Notes under the pieces: generated by a model
Told to the model about the DNA's origin: nothing
The model's database searches: none
Seen by the model: only the letters and a program-made list of their open reading frames with translations
Translations under genes and position numbers: made by a program
Shown here: positions 1 to 11,644 of the stretch, piece after piece
Position numbering within the stretch: the stretch's first letter is position 1
Layout of the letters: each line of letters opens with the position of its first letter
Assembly: GCA_020744225.1 (NCBI GenBank)
Contig: JAGMWG010000014.1
Coordinates: 1,116,001 to 1,180,000, forward strand
Origin: Paraphoma chrysanthemicola
Lineage: Eukaryota; Ascomycota; Dothideomycetes; Pleosporales; Phaeosphaeriaceae
Direction: 5' to 3'
DNA: 64,000 bases

Positions 1-1
1 C

Positions 2-451
2 GGTCCCATTGCACATAGTATCAAAAGCATGAAGGATTTAAGTGAGAGCTCTGGTCAAATCTACAATGGTTTCTTCGCGGACAAGACGCCGTCTTCTAAA
101 CTGCCGCGGGATGGCCTCACATTGTATGCCGATGTGCGAGACGTAGCAACGGCGCACATTCGCGCCATGGAAGTTTCCGAGGCACGAAATCAGCGCTTTG
201 GCATCTGTGGCGGAGACATTCGATTTCAGGAGCTGGCTGATTTGTTCCGAAAGGAGATTCCGGGTGCGCAGGACAGGGTGCCGGTAGGTACGCCTGGAAA
301 TGTGAACAAAGAAGGCGCGATCAGGCAAGATGTGAGCCGAGCGGAAAAGGTGCTGGGGATGAAGTGGAGGAGCAAGGAAGAGACATTCTTGGATATGGCG
401 AAGCAGTTTGTGGAGTTGGAGAAGGAAACGGCACGCGCGTCGCGCATATAG
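2..451 (+). CDS. NAD(P)-dependent epimerase/reductase, C-terminal part
   Basis: The reading frame is open from base 2, so the gene enters from the left edge and only the last 149 residues are present. The segment YADVRDVATAHIRAME followed by RFGICGG and a substrate-lobe helix matches the C-terminal half of the extended short-chain dehydrogenases related to dihydroflavonol-4-reductase and yeast GRE2. The Rossmann fold and catalytic YxxxK lie off the window. Such enzymes reduce aldehydes or ketones with NADPH in the cytosol; the substrate cannot be told from this part. The stop is TAG at 449-451. SEC39 follows 283 bp downstream on the same strand. Confidence 0.8.
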   Translation, partial: GPIAHSIKSMKDLSESSGQIYNGFFADKTPSSKLPRDGLTLYADVRDVATAHIRAMEVSEARNQRFGICGGDIRFQELADLFRKEIPGAQDRVPVGTPGNVNKEGAIRQDVSRAEKVLGMKWRSKEETFLDMAKQFVELEKETARASRI

Positions 452-734
452 GGACACTAGTCACTCGAGTAGGCAATACTTTCAAATGCATAAACATTCA
501 TAGATGTACGAGTAGAGCCCGCGCCATGTGTTGTGGTGAAGGTTGTCAATTCGTTGTGATGGAACATGATCAAGAACAGGTACGAATGGTGGAGTGGATC
601 GGACCTCCGAGGCTTGGCGCCTGACGTAGCGAATGCACAACGCGGGCGTGTCCTTTGCAACATTCACCACTGTGTACGGAGCCATGAATACTTGTACGAA
701 ACGCCTTCAGTAATTTCCCACATTAGCGCATGCT

Positions 735-3619
735 ATGGCCTCACTGCAGAAGCTTCGACAACTATCTGCGGCGCATTGCGTGCTGCTGGCGGTCCAGTAT
801 GCCACCAAGTCCAACATTGCGGCACTCCGAGCGTTGACCGCCCTGCGAGACGCCGACCTGCCCCTCGAACTCACGTTGAAGATCCTGTTATCGTATCTCC
901 CCGAAGAGCTCGAGCCGTCGACGTACATCGAGTTTCTGCACGAACTTGCGACGGATGCGCGAAGCCCTGGAGACAATGCTGCTGCTTCGCTGGATGTAGC
1001 TTCGGTCGCGGAGCTCTCAGTATCCCGCGCAAAGAAGAGACGGAAGGCGCTCGATCTGCTGCCTATAGCACACCCTCAACACACTCAACACGCCACTGAC
1101 GATGAGCTCGACACCTTCTCCCACTTCCTCATTCACCGCGCACATCGAATAGACGCCCAGACGGGACTACTAGACCTTATACCTCAACTCCTTGTGCCGT
1201 TCCTCGGTCACTCAGAGTACCTCCGCACGTGGTTCATCTCGACCGTCCTGCCACTTCTCCGCCTCAATTACGAATACTACCCGCAGACCGCAAATGGATC
1301 GCTCGCGGACTTTGCGTGGCTGAATGGCAAAAGCGCGATAGACTATCAACTGTCACAAGCGCGGAATACCAGCGATGCAAATGTGCACAATGTGGCACGA
1401 GACCTGAAGGGTGTTGTGGCTCCATGGATGTGCGGCGCAAACGAGCGCAAGCGGCGCAGGCTCTCAAGCAAAGGGCGCAGAGCGTCAATTGCACAGGAAC
1501 AGCCACAGGAACCAGATGATTGGGATTGCTTGTTCCAATGGATACTACATACGTCGAAAGACAACTTCTCCCTCGCAGCTACAGCCTTTCGCGAGTGGGA
1601 TGGGCCCGAGGATATGGACCTCGGAGGATATGAGGAAGGCCGCGACTATGTTGCTGACGAGCAGCAACGCCAGCTCGAGATGAAATATGCGCAGACTGCG
1701 CTTGCGTGCCTATATCTGGCGGACAGTACCGATTCAACCACACTTCAGACGGCGCACTCACTGCTGAGCAGAATACGCGATCTGATGAATCTTGATCCCC
1801 CGCCAGATCTAAACGCCGGCGTTGACGCGCTTCCATTGTATGACCTACAAAACCCGCTCTTGCGAGACTCGACCATATCACTGTTGCAAGAACAGCGCTT
1901 ACTCGAGCCAAATAATGCCATCACCAAGCCCAGCGAAGACACCGTGCACCTGCTCCAGCTCATTCTGTTCTCTGCATACAATCTGTCGAGCTTAGAGCAT
2001 CCTATATCGATTCGGGAAGTTGCAAAAATGTCACTCCGAGACGACCGCCCCGAGCAGCTGTCCCTGCTACAGAAGATATTGTACAAGCTCGGTAGCTCCC
2101 GAAAAGAGGACGAAAGATGGGTCAATGCGCGGCAGATGTTGCTATGGCTATGGAATTGGGGAACACAAAGCCATGATGATGACCGTCGTGCCCAGGGTTT
2201 GTTTGGCATGCTCGAAAGAAGTACGGTTGAAACAGAAATTCTGAAGGCACTCATTGAAAGTAGCCACTACCCGCTTGCAGTACAAACGTACATCAAGTCA
2301 GGCACTGCCCAGCCACTCACTTCACGAGAGGTCGAGCAAGTTGTCCTGACGTCGGCTATGAACCATTACGACAATGCGAGCAACGGGAATCGAACGCGAG
2401 GCGGCATGAAGCGTGCTGCAGAGATCGTTGTAAACTTTGCTCCTCATTTCCCACAATCGTCGCGGTTCCAGCGGATGCAGGCATTGCTATCAGCGACACA
2501 CGCAATGTCATTCTACTCACTCATCCTCGAGCACGGTGTACCATTTCAACCAGTCAACATTCGTGTCAGTTCGAACCCTCTTTCCCTAGTACGGAAGCTG
2601 CTGTCTCAAAATGGTGGTAGCTACACAAAGCTGGACGACCTTGTCTCCATTGGCCAAAATCTTGTCGTATCGAAGCCGGCCACGATCATGGAAGATGAGG
2701 ATGAAACACCTCTTGATGCATCAGCTGTGGAACGAAGAAAGGCAGCGGCTGAGCGCCGAGTGATCGGGATGGCAATCGACGCTGCCCTTGCCGAAGATGA
2801 CTTTGAGACTGCGTACTCGTACGTCGTCAATCGACTCACTCCATCGACCCCATCAGCAACGCCATCCGTAACTTCTCAATTATTCGCGTTCGCATTGCCG
2901 GATGTTGACGAGCCGGAGGACGATGCAGAGGATGTGGCCTGGCGAGCAGCCTTGCGTGCCGGGCGTTATAGCTCTCCAACAGCCAACAACTCGTGGACAC
3001 AATCTGTCGCGCGACCTGATCTCCGCAGACTGGAGCAACGCATGGAGTTACTCTCGCAGGCTCTGATCTTAGCTCCAACAAGCCATCTTGAAGAAGTTCT
3101 TTCTGTCTGGCAACAATGTGAGGCGGAGACGACTGCACTTCTCGCCGAAGAGACAGCAGCAGAAGAGCGCTTCAACGATGCCGCGGATCGCAAACTCCCA
3201 GGCACTTTCGTTAACGAAACGATCGCTATCCAGCCCCGGCGAGAAGTCGGCCGTGGCGCCGCTGAAGAAGCGCCGCTTGGTCTCTTCGACGTCGCGCGAG
3301 GCGCTGCCGCAGCGTTTTCGAAATCCGCCTTTCCTCTCCGCGGCAGCGCACAAGCTGCGTCCAATACAGCTTCCAAAGACAATAACATGAGCTCGAGCCG
3401 TGCTAGCCTAGACTTTAGTGACTCCGGTAGCATGAACGACGATCGGGTCAGGAAGCGAGATATGGTCGCAAGTGCGGCGACGGGTGCGCTTGCAACGGGA
3501 ACGGGAGCGCTAGCTAGTGGGTTGGGGTGGATGCTTGGTAAGTTCTCCGTAGATGATTTTGGGACATGTGCTAATGATTCATAGGTGCGAAGCCGGTGCA
3601 TGAACAGGAACGCGAGTAG
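735..3619 (+). CDS. SEC39: Sec39-domain protein (Dsl1 tethering complex subunit)
   Basis: Exons 735-3537 and 3585-3619 encode 945 residues. Intron 3538-3584 (47 nt) has a GTAAGT donor and a TGCTAAT branch site. The start, MASLQKLRQLSAAHCVLLAV, and the helical solenoid that follows are typical of the fungal Sec39 family (NBAS in animals). Splicing restores a conserved-looking tail, GWMLGAKPVHEQERE. Sec39 is a subunit of the ER-resident Dsl1 complex, which tethers Golgi-derived COPI vesicles to the ER before fusion. The protein is soluble, with no signal peptide or membrane segment. Residues from about 850 on are low in complexity (Ser/Ala/Gly). Without splicing the frame would end in a spurious extension at 3584. 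Recognition rests on the family pattern at both ends, not on an alignment. Confidence 0.85.
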
Positions 3620-3888
3620 GGACTTGGGTGTAGGAATGAGTAATGATATACCCATCTCATGACCGTTATTAGATCCCGAGTGGATGTGCGATCTGATACC
3701 CTCGACTGTGATGCCTTTTCCAAGAGCTTTTTATCCTCCATGAATTATATGTGTTTTTTTCCATTTCGTTTTCAAGTCCATGGACCCGGCTACATACCGC
3801 TTCCACCGCATTCCGAACAAAACCTTCGTTAGCACTCACTTACAAACGCCCTCCGGTCTCTCACTTCCCCGTCCTCGCGAGGACTAGC

Positions 3889-3894
3889 TATAAA
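3889..3894 (+). promoter_or_regulatory. TATA box of the small secreted protein gene
   Basis: TATAAA lies 158 bp upstream of the ATG at 4052 and is followed by a long pyrimidine- and CAA-rich leader, typical of a strongly expressed fungal promoter. The rest of 3620-4051 is the SEC39 3' region plus this leader; no other gene is seen there. Confidence 0.55.
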
Positions 3895-4051
3895 GCCCAC
3901 CACTCCCCATTTCGACTCCTTCTACCTTCTCCTCTCCCCACCGACACAAAACTCACATTGTCTCTCCAGTCAACCCTGTTTCCAAAACCACTTCGATTGA
4001 TCAACCAAGCACGTATTACCGATATCTACAACAACGACAACGACGATCAAC

Positions 4052-4563
4052 ATGCGTCCTACCTTCAACATCCCACTTCTCGCCATCTGCGCCCTCCTCA
4101 TCGGCTTGTTCACCACCATGGTCGCCGCTATTCCTACTCCCGAGAACGCACTCTCACTCAACAACGAGATCATCACCTCCACCGCCATCGACTCCAGTCT
4201 GGCCACCACTCCCTTGCCGTCCCTCACCACGGTCATGGCTCCCGTCGTCAAACTCCACCTATTCACGGGCGCTGAGTGTAAGGGTATGTACCGCGTGCTT
4301 AACATGGAGGCGGATACATGTTATGGTCTCAACAGCGCTCAAGCACTTCGCGTCATCGATCATGACGCTGGACTTAAATACAACGCTTGTACGTATTCTT
4401 GATTTGCGAAGTTCAGATTGGTGGTGTGCTGACTTGAGGTGTAGTGAGGGTCACGAGAGGCGAAAAGTGTGATAAGGGATGGGAGTTGCAGCCGCTTGAG
4501 GAGGCATGTTCGAGTGTTGGGGTGTATGGGAGTATTAAAGTTTTGGTTAATACGAAGTGGTAG
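4052..4563 (+). CDS. Small secreted four-cysteine protein
   Basis: Exons 4052-4388 and 4445-4563 give 151 residues. Intron 4389-4444 (56 nt) has a GTACGT donor and a CTGAC branch. Residues 1-26 form a signal peptide with a Leu/Ile/Ala-rich core ending around VAA. The mature part has a Thr/Ser-rich linker and then four cysteines spaced C-x13-C-x30-C-x12-C, followed by VYGSIKVL. Secretion and two disulfides are expected; the function is unknown and no enzyme motif is visible. The same spacing logic and a YGS-x-x-V tail recur in the gene at 50817, which makes the two likely distant relatives. It could be an effector-like or cell-wall protein, but nothing in the sequence decides this. Confidence 0.75.
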
Positions 4564-5298
4564 GCTTCAGGAGCAGAAGAGGTGGGGATGGGATGGGGAA
4601 GGGATAGGGAGAAGGGTAGAGCTTGGGGATAGGAGGTAGAAGAGTGGGGATAGAGGTGGAAGTTGATGACAAGTCGAAGATTGGAGGTATGGAGAGCTAT
4701 TGAATCGGTGAGACATCATTTGGCGGGATAAGGGGTTCATCATACAAGATGGCCTTTCCCCATCAGTGACATACGGAAAATCAAGAATTAAAGGCATGAC
4801 CAGTCTCAGTTCATAATTCCCATCTTCATTCTTATATACTACCGCACCACCAATACCGCCATCAACTCCAGCACTGACTGAACATTTACATCTACACCAC
4901 CTGCCCACCCACCCCTCCTCAACACCAAATTCATATACCAAAACAACCCATATACACAAAGAAACTTCTCTCAACTATCCAAAGAATGAACGAATGTATG
5001 GAAACCAACTAATCAACCATCAAGACTCCATCGCTGATGCTATGCGTGATTTTTTCTGTCAAAAAGAGGGTATATCTTGCTCGCTTGCTCGGTCTTGCTT
5101 ACAGATTTTTCGGATCAATGTCGCTCGCCTGGGTTTGCAAATGATGATTTTGTCGCATGTCGCACTGACGTAGTTTGGAATGTTGTTGGATGTGTACATT
5201 CCACAACCACGACCACTTCCTTCAATTTTCTTCGTCAACATCCCGCCCTCCTATTCCCTCCTCTTCTGCTGCCTGTAGTCTGTTATAGCGTCGGATGA
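4564..5298. other. Gene-free stretch between convergent genes
   Basis: This 735-bp region separates the 3' ends of two convergent genes. I see only short open frames without coding character, and no tRNA or repeat. Confidence 0.6.
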
Positions 5299-7652
5299 CT
5301 ACAGCGCAATCGGCGGAATCGCATTCAACACCCTCGCAACCTCATTCGGCGCCATTTGGCTATTCTGCATACTCCGCACCTGGCTGCCCTTGCGCAGACG
5401 CTGCAGGCCAATCGCCAATTTCCAGCTCTCGGACTCGTCGATGAGGAAGACGTAGCGCTTGCCGTCCGTGTCGCGGATCGAGGCGCGGAGGATGTGGAGG
5501 TGTTTGGACGGTTGGGTGCCGGTCTATCTTGATGTTAGTGTATCGTACGCTACTGGGAGAAGATAAGACTTACCTCGACCATTTTCAACGTCCACGCCTT
5601 GACGTCCCATTCACGCTGCGGAATGCTGCGGACGTCATCGTCAATGAAGAGACCTTCGGATTGGATCTTGAGGATGAGGCCGTCCGTGACCTTGCCGACA
5701 CTGGCGACGAGTTGAGCGACAGGCTTGGGGAAGAGGTCGTTGAAGAGGTAGACGGCCTTGATGACGATCTTGTTAGGATCGGTCGTCGTGTATGGGCCGC
5801 GTTGTGATGCCGGGGGCGTCGTCCGCGAGGTCGATTGTGAGGGTGCGTATGACGATTCCGAGTACTGGGACGATACGTGCGAGCGAGTGGCGGTAGATCG
5901 TTGCGCGAAGCTCTGCGCGTCTTCGGAGGCGACGTAAGATTTGGCGGATGGTCGCTCGTATGGCGCTTTCGACGTGACGGTGGCTTTGATCGGAGACGAG
6001 CGCGTCGAGGTGACTGAAGGAGTGGCAGGGCTTCTAGCACCGGCATATGGGTCCAGTCGCTCACCACCACCAAGGCCTCCGTACGTGGTTGACCGCCGAC
6101 CGGCTGTGATGTCGGGAACAGCAGCGGCGGCAGCTTCGGCCTTGATCTTGTCGGCTTCAGCTTTGAGGCGGGCTTCGCGCTCTTTCTGGGCTCGTTCTCG
6201 GGCAGCCTTGAGTCGCTCAGAGCGTTCGGCATCGGCTTTGGCCTTTGCGGCGGCAGCCTCAGCTTCTGCCTTTGCTTTCGCAGCAGCAGCGGCGGCGGCA
6301 ATCTTCTCTTGTTCTGCCTTTCGCGCAGCCTCCTCTGCAGCTTTTGCTCGCTGCTCTGCTTCGAGCTTCTCGCGGATCTCCTTCTCGATCTGGGCACGAG
6401 CTTCAGCTTCTCGTGCTTCTCGATCGGCCTCCTCCTTCTCGCGAGCTTCTTGCTGCTTCCGTGCACGTTCTTTGGCGAGTCGTTCTCGGGCCTCGCGTTC
6501 GCGCTGTTCTCGCTCGCGTTGCCGCATCTTCTCCCACTTCTCTTTCTCTGCTTTGGCGCGGGCCTGCTTAGCTTCCTCTTCTCTCTGCTTTTCTTCCGCC
6601 TCTCGCTGCTGTCGTGCTTCCTCGGCCCGCTTGAGCTCTTCCCAGGCACGTCTTCGTTCTTCTTCGTCTCTTCTCTTCTTCTCCTCTTCCGCTCGTAGGC
6701 GTTCTTCTTCCTCTCGCTTCTTCTTCGCTTCTTCAGCCTTCCGCCGATCCTCTTCAGCCTGCTTCCTGGCCTCTTCGGCTTGACGCTTGGCTTCTTCGGA
6801 CTGCCGTTTGGCCTCCTCAGCTCTTTTCCGCTCCTCTTCAGCGCGGCGCTGCTGTTCCTCCTCCCGCTTTTTCCGCTCTACTTCGGCCTTACGGCGATCC
6901 TCCTCTTCTCGCTGGCGTTTCTCCTCATCCTGTCGCTTCTTTTCTTCCTGTCGTTTCTTTTCCTGCCGCTCCTCTTCCTTTCGCTTCTCTTCCTCCTTCT
7001 TTGCCTTCTCCTCGGCACGTCTTCCCTCCTCTTCTTCCCGCTCTTCCTCTTCCTTCCAAGATGTGTCTTCCTCCTGTGGCGGTGGTGATGAAGCACCATA
7101 CTGCTGGTAGCCTCCCCATCCGCCGTGCGCACCTTGAGGCGGCGGTGCACCAGCACCAGGAAATGTGCCATTTTGTGGAGGAGGCGGTGGTGCTCTCTGG
7201 TAGCCTGCACCATGCCCAGAAGCACCTGCGCCAGCGCCAGCACCTCCATGGGGCCCAGGACCCGGCCCTCCGCCGCTGAACCGGCCACCGCTCTGTGTTT
7301 GGCCGAACAGCCAGCCTGCTGCTCCCACCAACACCACCAGCAGGATGACACCGTTGCCGCCCGATGATACAGTCTGGCTAATCAAGAGGAAGTACTGCTT
7401 GACCTGCGGCTCAATGATCTTCCATATAGCAATGCCCGCAATGGTGCTAGCCACTCCCGCCAGGAAGCTGTTCCGCTGAACGCCCATGCTGGGTAGGTAG
7501 ACGAAGCCGCCGCCTGCCGCATGGGGCGGTATGATGAAGATGTCATAGTTCCCCGGAGGCAGACCGCCGCTGCCTCCGGGGGCATGGCTACCTCCTGTCG
7601 TCTTCGGATTGGCGCCATGCGGAGGCGGCGGTGGAGGAGGAGCGCCGTCCAT
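5299..7652 (-). CDS. Membrane-anchored long coiled-coil protein with conserved C-terminal domain
   Basis: Exons (minus) 7652-5574 and 5523-5299 encode 767 residues. Intron 5573-5524 (50 nt) has GTAAGT and an ACTAAC branch. The N-terminus is Pro/Gly-rich, with PPPPPPP near the start. Two hydrophobic stretches follow at about residues 79-97 and 102-117 (VILLVVLVGAAGWLF). A roughly 330-residue charged Glu/Lys/Arg/Ala helix resembling a continuous coiled coil comes next, then a Ser/Thr-rich linker. The C-terminal block of about 150 residues (GLFIDDDVRSIPQREWDVKA ... KRYVFLIDE ... WKLAIGLQRL) is compact and looks like a PH-type fold. I recognise this as a conserved but uncharacterised Pezizomycotina architecture. 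It may be a scaffold linking a membrane to a distant partner; that role is inference. Confidence 0.8.
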
Positions 7653-9036
7653 GGCTGTGTGTGCCCGTGAGGGCGAGTGTGGGCGTTATGGCAGGCGTTT
7701 TGAGGGCTGGTGAAAAATTGAGGGGCTTCTACGGAGAAGGCAACAGCTCGGTGGCCTGACAAGGTTTCGTCTGATGTCGGCGGAACTGCATGGGCGGGCC
7801 GTTGTCGGGGTGAATGAAGCTTGGAGCTGTGTCAACAGGGGTATTGTAGTGGATTGTAACAATGTTGCGTTATGGACTCGAGTACGAGGAATTGGTGTAA
7901 GAGCAGCGGTCTGAGGGGCCACCGGATGTCGTCAGTAGGCCAGCTGGGAGTTTTTGCGTCGACAGGCTTGATTTGTTTATGTGGTCAATGCGTCGCAGCA
8001 ACACCCACAAGGTTGGCTCTTAGCGTCTGCGGCCCGTTTCGCTCTCACAACCACCCACACCCCGGCCTGCGTCACGCCCACCCTCGGCAGCGTGTTCGCC
8101 ATGCACTCATGTCCCGTTTCGTGCAATCTTTGCTTCCAATTCGCCCATGAATCTTCGAACTGCTCGTCGAGGCAGTGGCGGCGATGAAGAGCTGCAGTCG
8201 TCGTTGCCCAATCGACCGGCCAAACAACACGTCACGCGTAAGAAAACAGAATTGGCCTCCGTTAGCTTCTTAGCCGCAGCGCCTCGCAGCATGACCGCAA
8301 GCTGGGCCTCTCACGTAACGTGACGAAGACGAAAAGTGATGCATGAGCACGCGGCATGCTGCAATTTGACGGCCTAGGTGGCGTTGTGGGCCTCATGTTC
8401 TTCGCGTGCGCAGCGGGGTCTGTTTTGATCGGCAACGCATGCGGACGCGGACCGCGTCTGTCAACCAGACTTCGAGTTGCCATGCCGTCAGCGACTGTGC
8501 GACTGAGCGTCGATTTATGCAGCTTCTGGTGTGACTGTGGGGTCGAGTCTGGTGAAGCGCGGGCAGGGACCGTCGTGACGAGGGGCACCTGCAGCAGTGT
8601 GGCACGACGGTCACGTGCATCAGGTGGAGAGGCAATACCATGGCTCAAATACCTTGACTTCTGCTGTGTCAAGGACATTCACCTAGATTTGAATTGTAAA
8701 TTATGCTCCACCGGCGGATATTGTTGGTGTAGACAGCCATGTGACAGCTGACTTTGTTCATGTTGCTTCGTGCACCGCCCCTTCAGCCTGGTGCTTCGCC
8801 CGTTGCTTCCTTGACCACCACTCCCATCATATTCAGTCTCGACCAGGTACTGTCTTCGTACTGTTCTGATCTCGCTTGTTACGACACGATCATCCTCGAC
8901 ACCCGAATTGAGCTGTCTCTCAGCAGACCACACTTGCTCGTGCACAGCGCTTCAGCCTCGTTGAAACCAAGTCAGCAATACAACCTGACGTATGGACGCG
9001 CAACACAGGAGCGACATTTGAATTCTTGACTAAATC
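7653..9036. other. Gene-free divergent promoter region
   Basis: This 1.38-kb stretch lies between divergent gene starts at 7652 and 9037. It holds no convincing coding sequence. An E-box/bZIP-like inverted pair, TCACGT-A-ACGTGA, lies near 8310-8325 and could be regulatory. Confidence 0.5.
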
Positions 9037-11187
9037 ATGCGAGAATATCAGTACACACCTCTGGACACTTCAAAGGGCGAGATCAGGCTTCTGGAAATCC
9101 ATCCCGGCGCTTTCGATGACCCAATCAACATATCCATCTTTGCGGTGCCATTCGCGGCTCCACAGCGGGAATTAGTCCCTCTTGATCGTCTGGAGGCGAT
9201 CAGGCAGAGTCTTCCCCCCGGATGGTCTGCTTACGAAACTCTGGACGACCGTGTCATCTTCGATAACGTGTCGCAAGACATCACGACCTGGGATCATCCA
9301 GATCCGCAAGCGGTTCACCCAGCATACGAGAACCACGAGCGAGCTAGCGACATGGCCATTCCACGTTTCGAGGCTCTCTCGTACACGTGGGGCGAACGCC
9401 AACCTGAGATTGAATTACAAAGCATAAACATTGTTCCTGGTCGAAAGAAGAGACTTTGGCGCCGCCTGACTTCGAAAAAGGAAAAGGTCTCCATGAAAGT
9501 GCGACCTAATCTTCTCGATGCGCTCAAGCATGTGCGCACGTCAGATGCTCCCGGAGTCCTTTGGATTGACGCTATTTCTATCAACCAACAAGATCTCCTG
9601 GAAAGATCTCAGCAGGTGCGACGCATGGGTGACATCTTCAAGTGTGCCCATCGCGTTGTCGTCTGGCTTGGAGTAGCGTCTAGCACCTCATCGCTGGCTC
9701 TGTCTACGCTCAAGTGCGTGGCAGATCAAGTCGAGTATACAAAGGATGGATACGTCTTGCCTTCGCCTGAATGTATGAACAAGGAGTTTTGCAGATCTTA
9801 TGATGCTTCTAGTATTGATCCCGACTCTGCATCCTGGCATGCCGTCGATGAGCTCCTTCAGCGTTCCTGGTTCAAACGTCTATGGGTGGTTCAAGAGGTC
9901 CGACTTGCGGCTCCTTCTTCTCTTGTACAGTGTGGTAACGATACAATATCTTGGTCCCAGCTGCGGCGTGCAGTTCTGATCGGTAGAGATCTACGGTTGC
10001 CATCTGAATCGCCGCAAGAGCTGACGGATCGTTTAAGTACTCTATTTCATCTAGCTCCCCTCCATCACTACGAACTACCTATACGATTGTTGCGAGCTAT
10101 AGATTCCCTGGAATGTAGTGATGCGCGCGATAAGATATTCGGCGTGTTAGGCTTGTTACCCCCTGCCCTATCCGAAAAGATCCAGCCTGATTACACCCAA
10201 CCGGTTCAACAAGTGCGTCATCGCGCCTTTACCGCCTACGTCGAATGTACAGGCAGTCTGGACATATTGCTCACGGCTGGGCCTTCGTGGCTTCCCGACT
10301 GGTCCGTACCGAAAATCTTATTTGGCCGAGAAGGTAGATTCTCTTGTGGGAATTCTTCGGCACACGTCGCGTATCCTGATCCAAATTTACTGCAAGCTAC
10401 GGGTACAATGGAGGATACCGTTGATTCGTGTTCAAAACCTCAGTCGAATAGTAGTGATAGTGTCCAGGAGGTTGTCTGGGATTTGTGGCTACAGACCGCG
10501 CCGCGCGATGCTCGTTATCCGACAGGGGAGCCAATGGCAGAAGCGTGTGCCTGGATGCTGAGTACGGGATATCTGAAGGATAGATTTGCAACGACTGGCA
10601 GTCTCTATAACACTCTGGAGGAAGCACAGGCATCCATTTTGTCGATGCAGGAGAATGGTGCTCCTCTTGAGCAGGCTGACCTACTGGTTGATCCTATTGT
10701 AGGTGATTCTTTCTTGTTCAAAACTAGGAAAGGTTATTTTGGAATTAGTATCATCGAGGTTCGACTTGGAGACAAGGTGGCCGTACTGCTTGGTTGCCCG
10801 TTACCGGTTATATTGCGAGAACAGTCTGATGGGCAGCACCTTTTTGTTGGCTGCGTGTACATTCATGGCCTCATGGACGGCGAGGCACTCCTAGGGCCTC
10901 TGCCCTCAGGATACGGTGTGAAGGTTGACAGTGATGATAATAGTGACTGGCACCAATTTTTGATCGATTCATCAACCGGACAATCTTCTCGTTCGGACCC
11001 AAGACTAGACCCCCTACCAACGCCGTGGGAACAATGCGTAGCGCCCGATCGTCTGTGGGCCGCCGCTAAGAAAGTCGACGCATTTAAGAATAGAGATACC
11101 GGCGAAATCATGTACACCGATCCGAGGATGCTTCCGGCTGCCTTGAGGGCGCGTGGGGTCCCACTACAAGATTTCCTGCTTGTGTAG
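9037..11187 (+). CDS. HET-domain protein with an inserted WW domain
   Basis: A single-exon gene of 716 residues. The first HET strand (EIRLLEIHPG, residues 15-24) is followed by a complete WW domain at about 59-88: LPPGWSAYETLDDR, then DITTWDHP, with W63 and W85 and the terminal Pro in place. The HET core resumes at FEALSYTWGE (about 111) and continues through LWIDAISINQQD, RVVVWLG, RLWVVQEVRLA and DARDKIFGVLGLLPP. The C-terminal half ends in the usual block with FVGCVYIHGLMDGEAL. HET proteins trigger cell death after fusion of incompatible hyphae, and WW domains bind proline-rich peptides. The basic insertion after SINIVPG (KKRLWRRLTSKKEK) is extra to the family. A second HET gene lies at 40670-42607 without a WW domain. 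Confidence 0.9.
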   Translation: MREYQYTPLDTSKGEIRLLEIHPGAFDDPINISIFAVPFAAPQRELVPLDRLEAIRQSLPPGWSAYETLDDRVIFDNVSQDITTWDHPDPQAVHPAYENHERASDMAIPRFEALSYTWGERQPEIELQSINIVPGRKKRLWRRLTSKKEKVSMKVRPNLLDALKHVRTSDAPGVLWIDAISINQQDLLERSQQVRRMGDIFKCAHRVVVWLGVASSTSSLALSTLKCVADQVEYTKDGYVLPSPECMNKEFCRSYDASSIDPDSASWHAVDELLQRSWFKRLWVVQEVRLAAPSSLVQCGNDTISWSQLRRAVLIGRDLRLPSESPQELTDRLSTLFHLAPLHHYELPIRLLRAIDSLECSDARDKIFGVLGLLPPALSEKIQPDYTQPVQQVRHRAFTAYVECTGSLDILLTAGPSWLPDWSVPKILFGREGRFSCGNSSAHVAYPDPNLLQATGTMEDTVDSCSKPQSNSSDSVQEVVWDLWLQTAPRDARYPTGEPMAEACAWMLSTGYLKDRFATTGSLYNTLEEAQASILSMQENGAPLEQADLLVDPIVGDSFLFKTRKGYFGISIIEVRLGDKVAVLLGCPLPVILREQSDGQHLFVGCVYIHGLMDGEALLGPLPSGYGVKVDSDDNSDWHQFLIDSSTGQSSRSDPRLDPLPTPWEQCVAPDRLWAAAKKVDAFKNRDTGEIMYTDPRMLPAALRARGVPLQDFLLV

Positions 11188-11644
11188 CTGCGCAATCACG
11201 ACTCGGTGGAATGCAAAGCCACGATTGCCGTTGTTCCAGTATCCGGGAGAGAGTACAAGTACGCAAAAAAGGAGCGAGCACGACGCAGTGACACGTTTCT
11301 AGTGGTACGTAACATTGCATAAGAAACTGGTGAGGGTGCGTCTCGATCACCCCGGACATGGCGGCAAAACGAGGTCGGCAGATGGACGAACAACAATTTT
11401 CCAAATGCAGATTACGAGACACTATAACCCTGCATTCGAGGTGTGTACTCGTGAAGCAATCCAGGGTATCCTTACAAAGGACCAAAACAACCCTCGATCA
11501 AGTCACACGACAACAACAATTTGGAACCTCCAATATCAGACTACGGTGCAGTCAGTCTGCATCGCTACCATGTACTCAAGTTATATCGCAATTACGGCTC
11601 CGCCAAATTGTAACAACCGCATACATCGAACGCGATAGCAAAGT
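11188..11644. other. Gene-free stretch between convergent genes
   Basis: This 457-bp stretch is the 3' region shared by the HET-WW gene and the gamma-glutamylcyclotransferase-like gene. No feature is recognised. Confidence 0.5.

Noticed and set aside
2966..3655. Minus-strand frame of 229 codons opposite SEC39
   Set aside because: Antisense shadow of a well-supported gene.
5941..6783. Plus-strand frame of 280 codons, Ser/Arg/Ala-rich
   Set aside because: Mirror image of the Glu/Lys/Ala coiled coil encoded on the minus strand; its composition is a by-product.
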